Both the position numbers and the translations under genes were made by a program. The notes beneath the pieces are model-generated. The model saw only the letters and a list, made by a program, of their open reading frames with translations. It made no database searches and was not told the DNA's origin. DNA of 64,000 bases, taken from NCBI RefSeq assembly GCF_000600975.2, contig NZ_KK088649.1, positions 204,749 through 268,748 of the forward strand. The letters run 5' to 3'. This stretch comes from Limimaricola hongkongensis DSM 17492 (GTDB lineage Bacteria; Pseudomonadota; Alphaproteobacteria; Rhodobacterales; Rhodobacteraceae). Below are positions 17,903 to 26,299 of this stretch, piece after piece (position 1 is the first letter of the stretch; every line of letters begins with the position of its first letter).

Positions 17903-18736
17903 ATGGTCACGCGACTGACAGGGGGAATCCTGCGGGCGGTGCTGGTGATGTTGCTGATCGCGACACCATCGCTGCTGCTGCAGGCGGGCGGCTCCGGCAC
18001 ACCCGAAATCGTGGCGCTGATCGCGCTCGGCGCGGGGCTGTTCACGGCGGTCGAATACACGTCGCTTTCGCCGAGCCTGGTTGAATTCCGCGACGCGCCG
18101 CCCTTCAACCGGATCCGCTTTGCCACCATCGCGCTGTCGGTGTTCCTGCTGTCGCTGCTGGCGCGCGACGGCACCGAACCCTCGACCTTCACCGCGCTCG
18201 TCGCGGCGCTGGCCGCGCCGCTGGGCCACGCGCTCGACATTCCCTATTCGCCGGTGCGGCTCGTCATGCTGACCCTGCCCGACGGCACCCCCGCCGCGCT
18301 GGCAGACCAGGTCCGCAGCGGCGCCGCGCTGAGCTACCTGCTGTCGCTGGGCTCGCTGGCGAGCTTCGCGGCGCTGCTGCGGTTTCGCGGCTGGCCGATG
18401 CGGTCGGGCAATTTCAACGTCTGGATCAACCTGCCGACCTTCGACCCGACCTCGGGGCCGGACGTGATCTGGCGGCTGCGCCGCGACGGGCAGTTCAACC
18501 TCGTGCTGGGCTTCCTGCTGCCCTTCGTGGTGCCGGCGCTGCTTTCGATCGGCGTGCCTCTGCTCGGGCCGCTCGATCTGTCGAACCCGCACACGATGAT
18601 CTGGATGCTGACGGGCTGGGCCTTTCTCCCCGCGAGCCTGCTGATGCGCGGCGTGGCGCTGCAACGTGTCGCCGACATGATCGGCGCCCAGCGCGAACGC
18701 GCCTCGGCGCGCGAAGCCGGGCTGATGCCCGCGTGA
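17903..18736 (+). CDS. Hypothetical polytopic membrane protein (277 aa)
   Basis: No named family recognised. About seven hydrophobic helices are visible: ~residues 7-25, 30-50, 68-85, 95-112, 140-160, 190-215 and 225-250, with a charged loop FRGWPMRSGNFNVWINLPTFDPTSGPDVIWRLRRDGQFN around 155-195 and a basic C-terminus. I recall an uncharacterised membrane protein at this place, between leuD and leuB, in other Rhodobacterales. ATG 17903 has AGGA 11 bases upstream. Its TGA overlaps the GTG of the following endonuclease-like gene, so the two are likely partners; involvement in leucine metabolism is not implied by sequence. Confidence 0.7.
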   Translation: MVTRLTGGILRAVLVMLLIATPSLLLQAGGSGTPEIVALIALGAGLFTAVEYTSLSPSLVEFRDAPPFNRIRFATIALSVFLLSLLARDGTEPSTFTALVAALAAPLGHALDIPYSPVRLVMLTLPDGTPAALADQVRSGAALSYLLSLGSLASFAALLRFRGWPMRSGNFNVWINLPTFDPTSGPDVIWRLRRDGQFNLVLGFLLPFVVPALLSIGVPLLGPLDLSNPHTMIWMLTGWAFLPASLLMRGVALQRVADMIGAQRERASAREAGLMPA

Positions 18737-19840
18737 AAGGCAAGGGGCGCGCAGGCCGCGCCCTTGTCGTGGCCCTTGCCGCCACCCTGCTGGCCGGGCC
18801 CGCCCCCGCCGACCCCCTCCGCCTCGCCACCTATGATCCGGGGCTGAGCCGTGACGGGCCCGGCCTGCTGTTGCGCGACATTCTCGCGCGCGAGGCGCAG
18901 GTGCTGGACGGCGGCCCGCATCATCGCCCATGCCCGCACCCCGACATCGTGCTGCTCACCGGTTTCGACTGGGACGCGCAGGGCGCGGCGCTCAGCGCCT
19001 TTGCCGCCTTGCTGCGGGAGATGGGCGGGCCGGTCTACCCGCACCTCTTCGCGCCGCCCTCGAATGCGGGCCTGCCCTCGGGGGCACGATCTCGACGGCG
19101 ATGGCCGCACCGGGCGGGCGCGGGACGCGCAGGGCTATGGCCGCTTCACCGGCGACGGCGCGATGGCGCTGCTGTCGCGCCATCCGATCGGTGCGGCGCG
19201 CGATCTCGGCGACCTGCTCTGGCGCGACCTGCCCGGCGCCACCCAGCCCCGGCGAAACGGCGCGCCCTTTCCCTCCGCCGGGGCGCAGGCGGCGCGGCTT
19301 CTGTCCAGCACCGGCCACTGGGTGGTGCCGGTCAAGACGCCGGATGGCCCGGTCACGCTGATGGCCTTTGCCGCGACGCCGCCGGTCTTCGACGGGCCAG
19401 AGGATCTCAACGGGCTGCGCAACCGCGACGAAATCCGGCTCTGGCAGCGGCTGCTCGACGGCGATCTCGGCCCGGTGCCGCCCGCCCCCTTCGCCATCAT
19501 CGGGCTGGCCAATCTCGATCCCGCCGACGGCGCGGGGCGGCGCGCGACCATGCGTGCCCTGCTTGCCGATCGGCGGCTTGTCGATCCCGCGCCCCGCAGC
19601 GCCGGGGGCCGGGCGCATGCCGACCCGGCGCAGTCGGGCGATCCCGGTCTCGACACCGCCGATTGGGACGACCCGCCAGACGGGCCCGGCAACCTGCGCG
19701 TCGATTACGTCCTGCCATCGCGCGAGGGGCTCGACGTGGCGGATGCAGGCGTGGTCTGGCCTGCGGCGGGCGATCTCGCGGACATCGCGGCGCGCGCCTC
19801 GGCGCACCGGCTGGTCTGGGTCGACCTGACCTTCGACTGA
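18733..19840 (+). pseudogene. Endonuclease/exonuclease/phosphatase-family secreted protein, frameshifted
   Basis: The coding signal starts at GTG 18733 (signal peptide ~1-26: ...ALAATLLAGPAPA), runs in one frame through RLATYDPGLSRDGPGLLLRDI and DIVLLTGFDWD to GLPSG near 19083, then continues in the next frame with HDLDGDGRTG...GYGRFTGDGAMALLSRHPI to the TGA at 19840. The switch falls in a five-G run (19080-19084); removing one G restores SG-HDLDGDG, the expected join in this family. Conserved motifs (NxxE-like region, DYVLPSREGLDV, SAHRLVWVDLTFD) are intact either side, so it is a recent mutation, a sequencing error or, less likely, programmed slippage. Intact, it would be ~368 aa and exported. 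Overlaps the preceding membrane-protein stop (GTGA). Confidence 0.75.
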
Positions 19841-19859
19841 GCCCGCGTCACCGGCCGGT

Positions 19860-19934
19860 CGCCATGCGTATTTGAAGAATGGTGAAAGGTCACGGCGCCG
19901 CATCCCTTTCACCATTCTTCAAATACGCATGGCG
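19860..19934. repeat. Perfect 30-bp inverted repeat (long hairpin) between the endonuclease-like gene and leuB
   Basis: Arms 19860-19889 and 19905-19934 are exact reverse complements with a 15-base loop (19890-19904). The arm core reads TATTTGAAGAATGGTGAAAG, far more AT-rich than the surroundings. A 25-base segment of one arm recurs with two mismatches at 46039-46063 between dnaN and recF. The gap 19841-20041 otherwise holds only the leuB leader. It may act as a terminator, but the size, perfect pairing and second copy suggest a dispersed intergenic repeat. Confidence 0.85.
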
Positions 19935-20041
19935 CGCCTCATCCGCCGCCGCGGCGCCGAAGCGCCGCGCCCCAACTTGACCCGAGGGCGCTTGCGGGCT
20001 ACCGCATCGCCATTCCATTCGTTTCAAACCGGAGCGCGCAC

Positions 20042-21148
20042 GTGACCAATCCTTCCCTTCTGATCCTCGCCGGCGACGGCATCGGTCCCGAAGTCATGAA
20101 CGAGGTGAAGAAGATCATCGGCTGGTATGGCGCCAAGCGCGATCTGGCCTTCGACGTCGAGGAGGATCTCGTCGGCGGCGCGGCCTATGACGCGCATGGC
20201 ACGCCGCTCACCGATGCCACGATGGAGCGCGCCCAGAACGCCGACGCCGTGCTGCTCGGCGCCGTGGGCGGGCCGAAATACGACACGCTCGACTTCAGCC
20301 AGAAGCCCGAGCGCGGCCTTCTGCGCCTGCGCAAGGAGATGGATCTCTACTCCAACCTGCGCCCGGCGCAGTGCTTCGACGCGCTGGCCGATTTCTCCTC
20401 GCTCAAGCGCGACGTGGTCGCCGGGCTCGACATCATGATCGTGCGCGAGCTGACGAGCGGAGTCTATTTCGGCGAGCCGCGCGGCATCCACAAGGAGGGC
20501 AACGAGCGCGTCGGCGTCAACACCCAGCGCTATACCGAAAGCGAGATCGCCCGCGTCGCGCGTTCCGCCTTCGAACTGGCCCGCCGCAGGGGCAACAAGG
20601 TCTGCTCGATGGAGAAGGCCAATGTCATGGAATCGGGCGTGCTGTGGCGCGAGGTCGTGACCGAGATCCACGCGACCGAGTACCCGGACGTGGAGCTCAG
20701 CCACATGTATGCCGATGCCGGCGCCATGCAGCTGTGCCGCTGGCCCAAGCAGTTCGACGTGATCGTCACCGACAACCTGTTCGGCGACCTTTTGTCGGAC
20801 GCCGCCGCGATGCTGACCGGTAGCTTGGGTATGCTGCCCTCCGCGTCCCTGGGCGCGCCGATGGCCAATGGCCGCCCCAAGGCGCTCTACGAGCCGGTGC
20901 ACGGCTCCGCCCCCGACATCGCGGGCCAGGGCAAGGCCAACCCGATCGCCTGCATCCTGAGCTTCGCCATGGCGCTGCGCTACAGCTTCGACCAGGGCGC
21001 CGAAGCCGAGCGGCTGGAAAAGGCGGTGGAACAGGTTCTGGCCGACGGGCTGCGCACCGCCGACCTGCTCGGCCCCGAGGGCGGCAGCCCGATCTCGACC
21101 ACCGAGATGGGCGACGCGATCCTCGCGGCGCTCGACGCCTCGCTCTGA
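20042..21148 (+). CDS. leuB: 3-isopropylmalate dehydrogenase
   Basis: 368 residues, isocitrate/isopropylmalate dehydrogenase family. [13 protein letters not shown] at the N-terminus, [18 protein letters not shown] (the Arg cluster that reads the substrate carboxylate), [18 protein letters not shown], Mg-binding [18 protein letters not shown] and the NAD loop [20 protein letters not shown] are all present. It oxidatively decarboxylates 3-isopropylmalate to 4-methyl-2-oxopentanoate. GTG start at 20042, preceded by GGAGCG. It is separated from leuCD by two other genes and a long hairpin, and is followed by its own terminator. Confidence 0.96.
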   Translation: MTNPSLLILAGDGIGPEVMNEVKKIIGWYGAKRDLAFDVEEDLVGGAAYDAHGTPLTDATMERAQNADAVLLGAVGGPKYDTLDFSQKPERGLLRLRKEMDLYSNLRPAQCFDALADFSSLKRDVVAGLDIMIVRELTSGVYFGEPRGIHKEGNERVGVNTQRYTESEIARVARSAFELARRRGNKVCSMEKANVMESGVLWREVVTEIHATEYPDVELSHMYADAGAMQLCRWPKQFDVIVTDNLFGDLLSDAAAMLTGSLGMLPSASLGAPMANGRPKALYEPVHGSAPDIAGQGKANPIACILSFAMALRYSFDQGAEAERLEKAVEQVLADGLRTADLLGPEGGSPISTTEMGDAILAALDASL

Positions 21149-21155
21149 TCGGCCC

Positions 21156-21183
21156 GGGGCGGACGGGACAGCCCGTTCGCCCC
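21156..21183 (+). terminator. Terminator after leuB
   Basis: A 12-bp stem with one G-T pair: GGGGCGGACGGG (21156-21167), loop ACAG, CCCGTTCGCCCC (21172-21183). A short T-containing tail (TGCCTTG) follows. Confidence 0.65.
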
Positions 21184-21254
21184 TGCCTTGCATCCCCGGC
21201 ACGGCTCGGCCATTGCTGGCCATGATTGCCGCCGCGTGAACGAAGGGATGCCGC

Positions 21255-22220
21255 ATGGGACAGAATGCGAAGGGGGCGCTGCTCGCCCTGCTCGCCTTTG
21301 GGGTCTTTGCCACGCATGACGTGGTGGTGAAGGTGCTCGGCGGGGCCTATTCGCCGTTCCAGCTCATCTTCTTTTCGGTCACGCTCGCCTTTCCGCTGGC
21401 GATGGTCATGATCATCGGCGACCCCGAGCCCGGCACGCTGCGCCCGCGCCACCCGTGGTGGGTCGCGCTCAGGACCGCCGCCGGGCTGCTGACGGCGACC
21501 TGCGCCTTCTACGCGTTTTCGGTGCTGCCTCTGGCGCCGGTCTACGCGCTCATCTTCGCCAGCCCGCTGATCATCACCGTGCTGGCGATCCCGGTGCTGG
21601 GCGAAAGCGTCGGCCTGCGGCGCTGGCTGGCGGTGCTGGTCGGGCTGATCGGCGTGCTGGTGGTGCTCCGGCCCGGCCAGACCGAGCTGGGTCTTGGCCA
21701 TCTCGCGGCGCTGGGCGCCGCGCTGGGCGGCTCCACCGCGTCGATCGTGGTGCGCAAGATCGGCCATGACGAACGCCCGATCGTGCTGCTGCTTTATCCG
21801 ATGATCGCGAATTTCGTGGTGATGGGCCTCGCCCTGCCCTTCGTCTACGAACCGATGCCGATCGAGCATCTCGGGCTGATGGCGCTGATCGCGGTGCTGG
21901 GCTGGACCGCGGGACGGATCATGGTGGCGGCCTATTCCACCGGCGAGGCGGTGGTGGTGGCGCCGATGCAGTACAGCCAGATTCTCTGGGCCACCGCCTA
22001 TGGCGCGCTGTTCTTTTCCGAGCTGCCCGATGGCCCGACCGCGCTGGGCGCGGGCATCATCATCGCTTCGGGGATCTATATCGTGGCGCGCGAGGGGCGC
22101 GGCGGCAATTCGGCGCATCGCCCGGTCTCGCAGACCCGCCTGCGCTACGAAACCGGCAGCGCCCCGCGCGCCAGCGTGCTGAAACGATTCCTGCGGCCCG
22201 GGCGTTTCCGCGCGGATTGA
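21255..22220 (+). CDS. DMT-superfamily (EamA) transporter
   Basis: 321 residues with ten predicted membrane helices in two EamA repeats (residues ~7-140 and ~150-285), e.g. LLALLAFGVFATHDVVVKVLGG, LLTATCAFYAFSVLPLAPVYALIFASPLIITVLAIPVLGE and the second-repeat copy ILWATAYGALFFSELPDGPTALGAGIIIASGIYIVARE. The C-terminal ~35 residues are basic and cytoplasmic. EamA proteins export or import metabolites such as amino acids; the substrate cannot be inferred. It is flanked by the leuB terminator and the tRNA gene, so is probably a single-gene unit. Confidence 0.87.
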   Translation: MGQNAKGALLALLAFGVFATHDVVVKVLGGAYSPFQLIFFSVTLAFPLAMVMIIGDPEPGTLRPRHPWWVALRTAAGLLTATCAFYAFSVLPLAPVYALIFASPLIITVLAIPVLGESVGLRRWLAVLVGLIGVLVVLRPGQTELGLGHLAALGAALGGSTASIVVRKIGHDERPIVLLLYPMIANFVVMGLALPFVYEPMPIEHLGLMALIAVLGWTAGRIMVAAYSTGEAVVVAPMQYSQILWATAYGALFFSELPDGPTALGAGIIIASGIYIVAREGRGGNSAHRPVSQTRLRYETGSAPRASVLKRFLRPGRFRAD

Positions 22221-22274
22221 CCGCGCGGACCCCCTTGCAAAGCCCCACGCGAGGCGTTAGGTCGGCGCCACGGT

Positions 22275-22351
22275 CGGAGTGTAGCGCAGCCTGGTAGCGC
22301 ACCTGCTTCGGGAGCAGGGGGTCGGAGGTTCGAATCCTCTCACTCCGACCA
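22275..22351 (+). tRNA. tRNA-Pro (anticodon CGG)
   Basis: A complete 77-nt cloverleaf with encoded CCA. The acceptor stem CGGAGTG pairs with CACTCCG, the D-arm contains AGCCTGGTAGCGC, and the anticodon stem CCTGC/GCAGG closes the loop TTCGGGA with anticodon CGG. The T-arm is GGAGG-TTCGAAT-CCTCT. Discriminator A precedes CCA. It reads CCG proline codons, frequent in this GC-rich genome. Confidence 0.97.
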
Positions 22352-22455
22352 TTTTCCCCCTTCATGACATCTTGTTGCGCCGGAGCGTTCCGGGCGCTTC
22401 CCCTTCCGTCGCGAAACGTGTAGGCAGCGCACGAACTTTCAGGAGGCTCCCAATC

Positions 22456-23478
22456 ATGGGCTACAAGGTCGTCGTCGTCGGCGCCACGGGCAACGTGGGT
22501 CGCGAAATGCTCAACATCCTGGACGAGCGCGCCTTTCCGATCGAGGAAATCGCCGTTCTCGCCAGCCGCCGCTCGCTCGGCACAGAGGTGAGCTTCGGTG
22601 ACAAAACCCTGAAGACCAAGGACCTCGCCACATTCGACTTCACCGGCTGGGACATGGCGCTCTTCGCGATCGGCTCGGAGGCGACCAAGGAATACGCCCC
22701 CAAGGCCGCCTCGCAGGGCTGCGTGGTGATCGACAACTCGTCGCTCTACCGCATGGACCCCGACGTGCCGCTGGTGGTGCCCGAGGTCAACGCCGACGCG
22801 GTGCTCGGCTACACCAAGAAGAACATCATCGCGAACCCGAACTGCTCGACCGCGCAGATGGTTGTCGCGCTCAAGCCGCTGCATGACCGCGCCAAGATCA
22901 AGCGCGTCGTCGTCTCGACCTACCAGTCGGTCTCCGGCACCGGCAAGGAGGCGATCGACGAGCTGTGGAACCAGACCAAGGGCATGTATGTCCCCGGTCA
23001 GGAGGTCGAGCCCTCGGTCTATCCGCGCCAGATCGCGTTCAACGTGATCCCGCATATCGACGTCTTCATGGAGGACGGCGGCACCAAGGAAGAGTGGAAG
23101 ATGGTCGTCGAGACCAAGAAGATCCTCGACCCCGCCATCAAGCTCACCGCGACCTGCGTGCGCGTGCCGGTCTTCGTCGGCCATTCCGAGGCGCTCAACA
23201 TCGAGTTCGAGGACTTCCTCGACGAGGACGAGGCGCGCGACATCCTGCGCGAGGCGCCGGGCATCATGGTCGTCGACAAGCGCGAGGATGGCGGCTACGT
23301 CACCCCGGTCGAATGCGTCGGCGATTTCGCCACCTTCATCAGCCGCATCCGCCAGGACAGCACGGTCGAGAACGGCCTGAACCTGTGGTGCGTCTCCGAC
23401 AACCTGCGCAAGGGTGCTGCGCTCAACGCGGTACAGATCGCCGAAGTGCTCGGCCAGAAGGCCCTGAAGAAGGGCTGA
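22456..23478 (+). CDS. asd: Aspartate-semialdehyde dehydrogenase
   Basis: 340 residues. The NADP-binding GATGNVGREMLNILDER starts near residue 10; the catalytic cysteine lies in ANPNCSTAQM (~residue 130), with STYQSVSGTGKEAIDEL and RVPVFVGHSEALNIEFE further on. It reduces aspartyl phosphate to aspartate semialdehyde, the branch point to lysine/DAP, threonine and methionine. AGGAGG (22441-22446) fixes the start at 22456; the frame is open upstream to the tRNA. A strong terminator follows at 23487. Confidence 0.95.
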   Translation: MGYKVVVVGATGNVGREMLNILDERAFPIEEIAVLASRRSLGTEVSFGDKTLKTKDLATFDFTGWDMALFAIGSEATKEYAPKAASQGCVVIDNSSLYRMDPDVPLVVPEVNADAVLGYTKKNIIANPNCSTAQMVVALKPLHDRAKIKRVVVSTYQSVSGTGKEAIDELWNQTKGMYVPGQEVEPSVYPRQIAFNVIPHIDVFMEDGGTKEEWKMVVETKKILDPAIKLTATCVRVPVFVGHSEALNIEFEDFLDEDEARDILREAPGIMVVDKREDGGYVTPVECVGDFATFISRIRQDSTVENGLNLWCVSDNLRKGAALNAVQIAEVLGQKALKKG

Positions 23479-23486
23479 CAGGCCAA

Positions 23487-23522
23487 GGGGCGGCCCCGCA
23501 TCGCGGGCCGCCCCCCTTTTCT
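23487..23522. terminator. Strong terminator after asd, convergent with the response regulator
   Basis: Arms 23487-23499 and 23503-23514 form a 12-bp GC stem with one bulged C and a 3-base loop, followed by CCTTTTCTT on the plus strand. It lies between convergent stop codons (23478 and 23539). Confidence 0.8.
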
Positions 23523-23538
23523 TGACGACGCCGGCGCG

Positions 23539-23940
23539 TCAGCCCACGCGCTGCATCGCCCCCTGTAAGGCCTGCAGGATCTCGGAGGTGTCGCAGGGCT
23601 TTTCCAGCACCGGCGCGCCGATATTGGAAATCGTCTCGCCCAGCCGCTGCAGATCGCCCGAATGCAGCACGAAGGGCACGCCGCGTTCGCGCAACGCCTG
23701 GGCGATCGGCAGGCAGGTCTCGGTGTGACCGAGCGACACGTCGAGCAGCGCCACGTCGACCTCGTGTTCCAGCCGCTGCATCCCCTGCCGCAGGTTGCGG
23801 CCATAGACGACATGCGCCCCCGCCTCTTCGAGGCATTCGTTGATGTCCATGGCGATCAGCACCTCGTCCTCGACCACGAGAACGGTCTTGCCGGACAGGG
23901 GAGAGGCTGCGGAATCGGTCTGGCGGTCCATCATGTTCAT
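23539..23940 (-). CDS. Single-domain response regulator (CheY-like)
   Basis: 133 residues made of one receiver domain: acidic pair Glu24-Asp25 (VLVVEDEV), phospho-acceptor Asp67 (VALLDVSLG) and conserved Lys in PVLEKPCD. There is no output domain, so it must act by protein interaction or phosphotransfer. It starts 7 bases after the LOV kinase stop; the Shine-Dalgarno (GAGG) overlaps that stop, so the two are co-translated and are almost certainly cognate. In alphaproteobacteria, receivers beside HWE kinases often feed general-stress or motility decisions. An alternative start 13 codons upstream would lie inside the kinase gene. Confidence 0.88.
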   Translation of the reverse strand: MNMMDRQTDSAASPLSGKTVLVVEDEVLIAMDINECLEEAGAHVVYGRNLRQGMQRLEHEVDVALLDVSLGHTETCLPIAQALRERGVPFVLHSGDLQRLGETISNIGAPVLEKPCDTSEILQALQGAMQRVG

Positions 23941-23947
23941 CGGGACC

Positions 23948-25030
23948 TCACAGGCTGGTCGGAAAGTGGATTTCGACATGCAGCCCCTCGGGCCGCCAGT
24001 CGTACTGGATGTCGCCCTCGCCGAGCGCGAGCATCCGTGAAATGATCGTCATGCCGATGCCCTTGCGCGCGGCGCCGTTTCCCGGCGCGGGGCCGCCGGT
24101 CTCGGTCCAGCCGAGCCCGAGCCTCGCTTCGCCATCGGGACCCTCTTCGAGGCTCCAGTCGAGCCGGACATGACCGTCCGGCACCGAGAAGGCGCCGTGC
24201 TTGACCGCGTTGATCGCCAGCTCGTGCAGCGACAGCGCCAGCACCGAGACGACATTGCTGTCGAGCGGCACCTTGCCCCCCACGAGCGTGACGCTCCCGG
24301 CCCCCATCGGCGCATAGGGATGGAGCAGGTCGCGAAACAGCTTGCGCGGATCGGTCGGCCCCTCGGTGAAGGACACCTCCAGCATCGCCTCATGCGCGCG
24401 GCCCAGCGACCGGATCCGGGCGTTGATCTTCTCGGCCAGCCCCTCGGCGCCGTCGAGCTTGCCGGTCATGGTGACGATCGAGGAGATCACCGCGAACATG
24501 TTCTTCATGCGGTGGCTGATCTCGCGCTCCATCATCCGCGCGTGTTTTTCGTCGGCGCGCGCGGCGTGCACGTCGGTCACGTCCCATTGCGAGCCGAAGA
24601 TGTAGCGCAGCGAGCCGTCGTCATTGTAGATCGGCCCCAGATGCAGCGCGTTCCAGAACGGCGTGCCGTCCTTGCGGTAATTCAGCAGCTCGACGATCAC
24701 CACCTCTTCGGAGGCGATCGCCTCGCGCAGCTTGCGCACCTGCGCCGGATCGGTGCCCGGCCCCTGCAAGAAGCGGCAGTTGCGGCCGATGATCTCCTCC
24801 TCGGAATAGCCGGTCAGCTCGCGGAAGGCGCGGTTGACGAAGACAAGCGGCGCATCCTCGCGGTTCGGATCGGCGAGCGTGATCGCCATGCGGGTCTGGG
24901 CCATCGCCTGCTCGAACAGCACGCCGGATTCGCCGCTCAGGCTGACTTGGCCGGCCTGGCTGCGGGCGTTCTCGAACTGCTGCGCGCGGGTTTCGCCTTG
25001 CGCCGGGCTGCGATGGGCCTGATCTTTCAT
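23948..25030 (-). CDS. LOV-domain blue-light histidine kinase (HWE/HisKA_2 type)
   Basis: 360 residues. Residues ~35-150 are a LOV domain with the flavin signature GRNCRFLQG (82-90), photo-adduct Cys85, and the PAS/LOV motifs FVNRAFRELTGYSEEEIIG, NYRKDGTPFWNALHLGPI and FGSQWDVT. Residues ~165-240 are the HisKA_2/HWE dimerisation region with phospho-acceptor His173 (EISHRMKNMFAVIS). The ATPase follows with HELAINAVKHGAFS (N-box) and the GLGWTETGG W-x-E-like motif. Family knowledge: blue light forms a cysteinyl-flavin adduct at Cys85 and switches kinase activity. There are no membrane segments, so it is cytoplasmic. It is followed directly by its presumed response regulator. Confidence 0.93.
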   Translation of the reverse strand: MKDQAHRSPAQGETRAQQFENARSQAGQVSLSGESGVLFEQAMAQTRMAITLADPNREDAPLVFVNRAFRELTGYSEEEIIGRNCRFLQGPGTDPAQVRKLREAIASEEVVIVELLNYRKDGTPFWNALHLGPIYNDDGSLRYIFGSQWDVTDVHAARADEKHARMMEREISHRMKNMFAVISSIVTMTGKLDGAEGLAEKINARIRSLGRAHEAMLEVSFTEGPTDPRKLFRDLLHPYAPMGAGSVTLVGGKVPLDSNVVSVLALSLHELAINAVKHGAFSVPDGHVRLDWSLEEGPDGEARLGLGWTETGGPAPGNGAARKGIGMTIISRMLALGEGDIQYDWRPEGLHVEIHFPTSL

Positions 25031-25106
25031 GTGCTGCGCGTCCTCGTTTCGATGGCGGGGCCGGTGCCACGCGCCACGTTCAGCGGTGTCAGATAGGGCC
25101 GCGCGC

Positions 25107-25135
25107 AAAAAATTCACCCCCCCTGCCCGGTGAAT
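25107..25135 (-). terminator. Terminator downstream of the rpiR-family gene
   Basis: Read on the minus strand, ATTCACC, a 10-base loop and GGTGAAT are followed by a run of T (A6 at 25107-25112 on the plus strand). It lies ~127 bases after the regulator's stop and before the LOV kinase. The rest of the 231-bp gap 25031-25261 shows no gene. Confidence 0.55.
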
Positions 25136-25261
25136 GGGGACGGACGGGCCGCGCGCCGCCATGCCGGACGCGTTCATGGGGCCCGGGCCGCCGCGGCGGA
25201 TCGTTTTCCGTCACGCCGCGTTCATCACCGCGAAAACCGCTCCCGCCCCGCGCCCGCGATG

Positions 25262-26125
25262 TCAGCTCAGCTCGTCGAGGCGCTCATGGACCGTCTCGAT
25301 GCGGGCGAGATGGGCGCGGCCCTTGGCGCCGGAGCGCTGGAACGCCTCGAAGGCGATCAGCCGCAGCGCGGCCATCGGGCCCGCATAGCTGTCGAAGACG
25401 TGCGGGTTCTCCACCGGGCAGGTGATCGTCCACTCCGCACAGGTCGGCAGGATCCGCACCGAGGGGTCGGTGACCAGCAGGATCCGCACCCCGGAGGCCT
25501 GCAGCGCCTCGACGTAGTCGCGCATGGGGCGCACGGTGCGCCGCATCGCCACCACGACCGCCATGTCGCCCTTGCCCAGATCGGCAATCCGCTCGGCGAT
25601 GCTTTCGCCGGGAGAGGAGGGAATCAGGCTGGTGCCGCCGCGAAACTGGAACACCAGCCGCCGGGCATAGCTGGCGAGGAAATGGCTGTTCCTGAACCCC
25701 ATGAACGCCACCTGCCGCGCCTCCAGAAGCGCCGCGACGACCTGCTGCATCTTGTCCGCGGACAGATCGGCCAGCGCGCCTCTCAGGCAGGCGGCCTCCG
25801 CATCCGCAAAGCGGCCGACGACGCCGTTTTCCGCCGCCTCCGCCACCTGGCTTTCGGTGAAGAGCGGCGACCCGGTCTGGCGTGCCTCGCGGGCGGCCAG
25901 CCGCATTTCCTCGTAGCTTTCGAACCCCACCCGCTTCACGAATCGCGTGATCGTCGAATTCGACACCCCCACCCGCGCGGCCAGCTCGCTTCCGGGATAC
26001 ATGCTGATATCGCCCGGCGCGGCGAGAATGTGGTCGGCGACCTCTTTCTCGCGGGCGCTGAGTCCCTCATAGGCGGCATGGATGGCACCGACGATGTCGG
26101 CCGGCTTGCTGATCGTGACCTTCAT
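25262..26125 (-). CDS. RpiR/MurR-family transcriptional regulator
   Basis: 287 residues. The N-terminal ~80 residues form the HTH_6 DNA-binding domain (LSAREKEVADHILAAP...ELAARVGVSNSTITRFVKRVGFESYEEMRL). Residues ~125-255 form an SIS domain that would bind an effector, usually a phosphosugar, though RpiR proteins beside amino-acid catabolic genes exist. It is divergent from the TRAP/ammonia-lyase operon across a 174-bp AT-rich region with TTCCA/TGGAA dyads, and so is the obvious local regulator. Confidence 0.9.
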   Translation of the reverse strand: MKVTISKPADIVGAIHAAYEGLSAREKEVADHILAAPGDISMYPGSELAARVGVSNSTITRFVKRVGFESYEEMRLAAREARQTGSPLFTESQVAEAAENGVVGRFADAEAACLRGALADLSADKMQQVVAALLEARQVAFMGFRNSHFLASYARRLVFQFRGGTSLIPSSPGESIAERIADLGKGDMAVVVAMRRTVRPMRDYVEALQASGVRILLVTDPSVRILPTCAEWTITCPVENPHVFDSYAGPMAALRLIAFEAFQRSGAKGRAHLARIETVHERLDELS

Positions 26126-26209
26126 CTTGTCCGCCGTCCTCGCATACCGCTCAAAATCTGTACCTTTCCCTTAAAAACCTGCCCATCTTTTGAGGTCAAT
26201 AGAAAAAAC

Positions 26210-26250
26210 TTTCCAAAAGATTTGACAGACTGGAAAACTGGTTCCAATCT
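26210..26250 (+). promoter_or_regulatory. Promoter of the TRAP/dpaL operon with overlapping dyad operator
   Basis: TTGACA (26222-26227), 17 bases, CAATCT (26245-26250) form a good sigma-70 promoter 50 bases before the ATG at 26300. Three half-sites overlap it: TTTCCA (26210-26215), TGGAAA (26231-26236) and TTCCA (26242-26246), giving TTTCCA-N15-TGGAAA and TGGAA-N6-TTCCA dyads. These are the best candidates for binding by the divergent RpiR protein. The 26126-26299 gap is much more AT-rich than the surrounding genes. Confidence 0.5.
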
Positions 26251-26299
26251 TGCCGCAACGTCGCGTAGCGCTGCGCTATCGCGTTGCCGGGAGGATGGG

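Noticed and set aside
20042-21148. leuB as tartrate or isocitrate dehydrogenase
   Set aside because: The substrate-reading segment [18 protein letters not shown] and the leu gene context favour isopropylmalate dehydrogenase.
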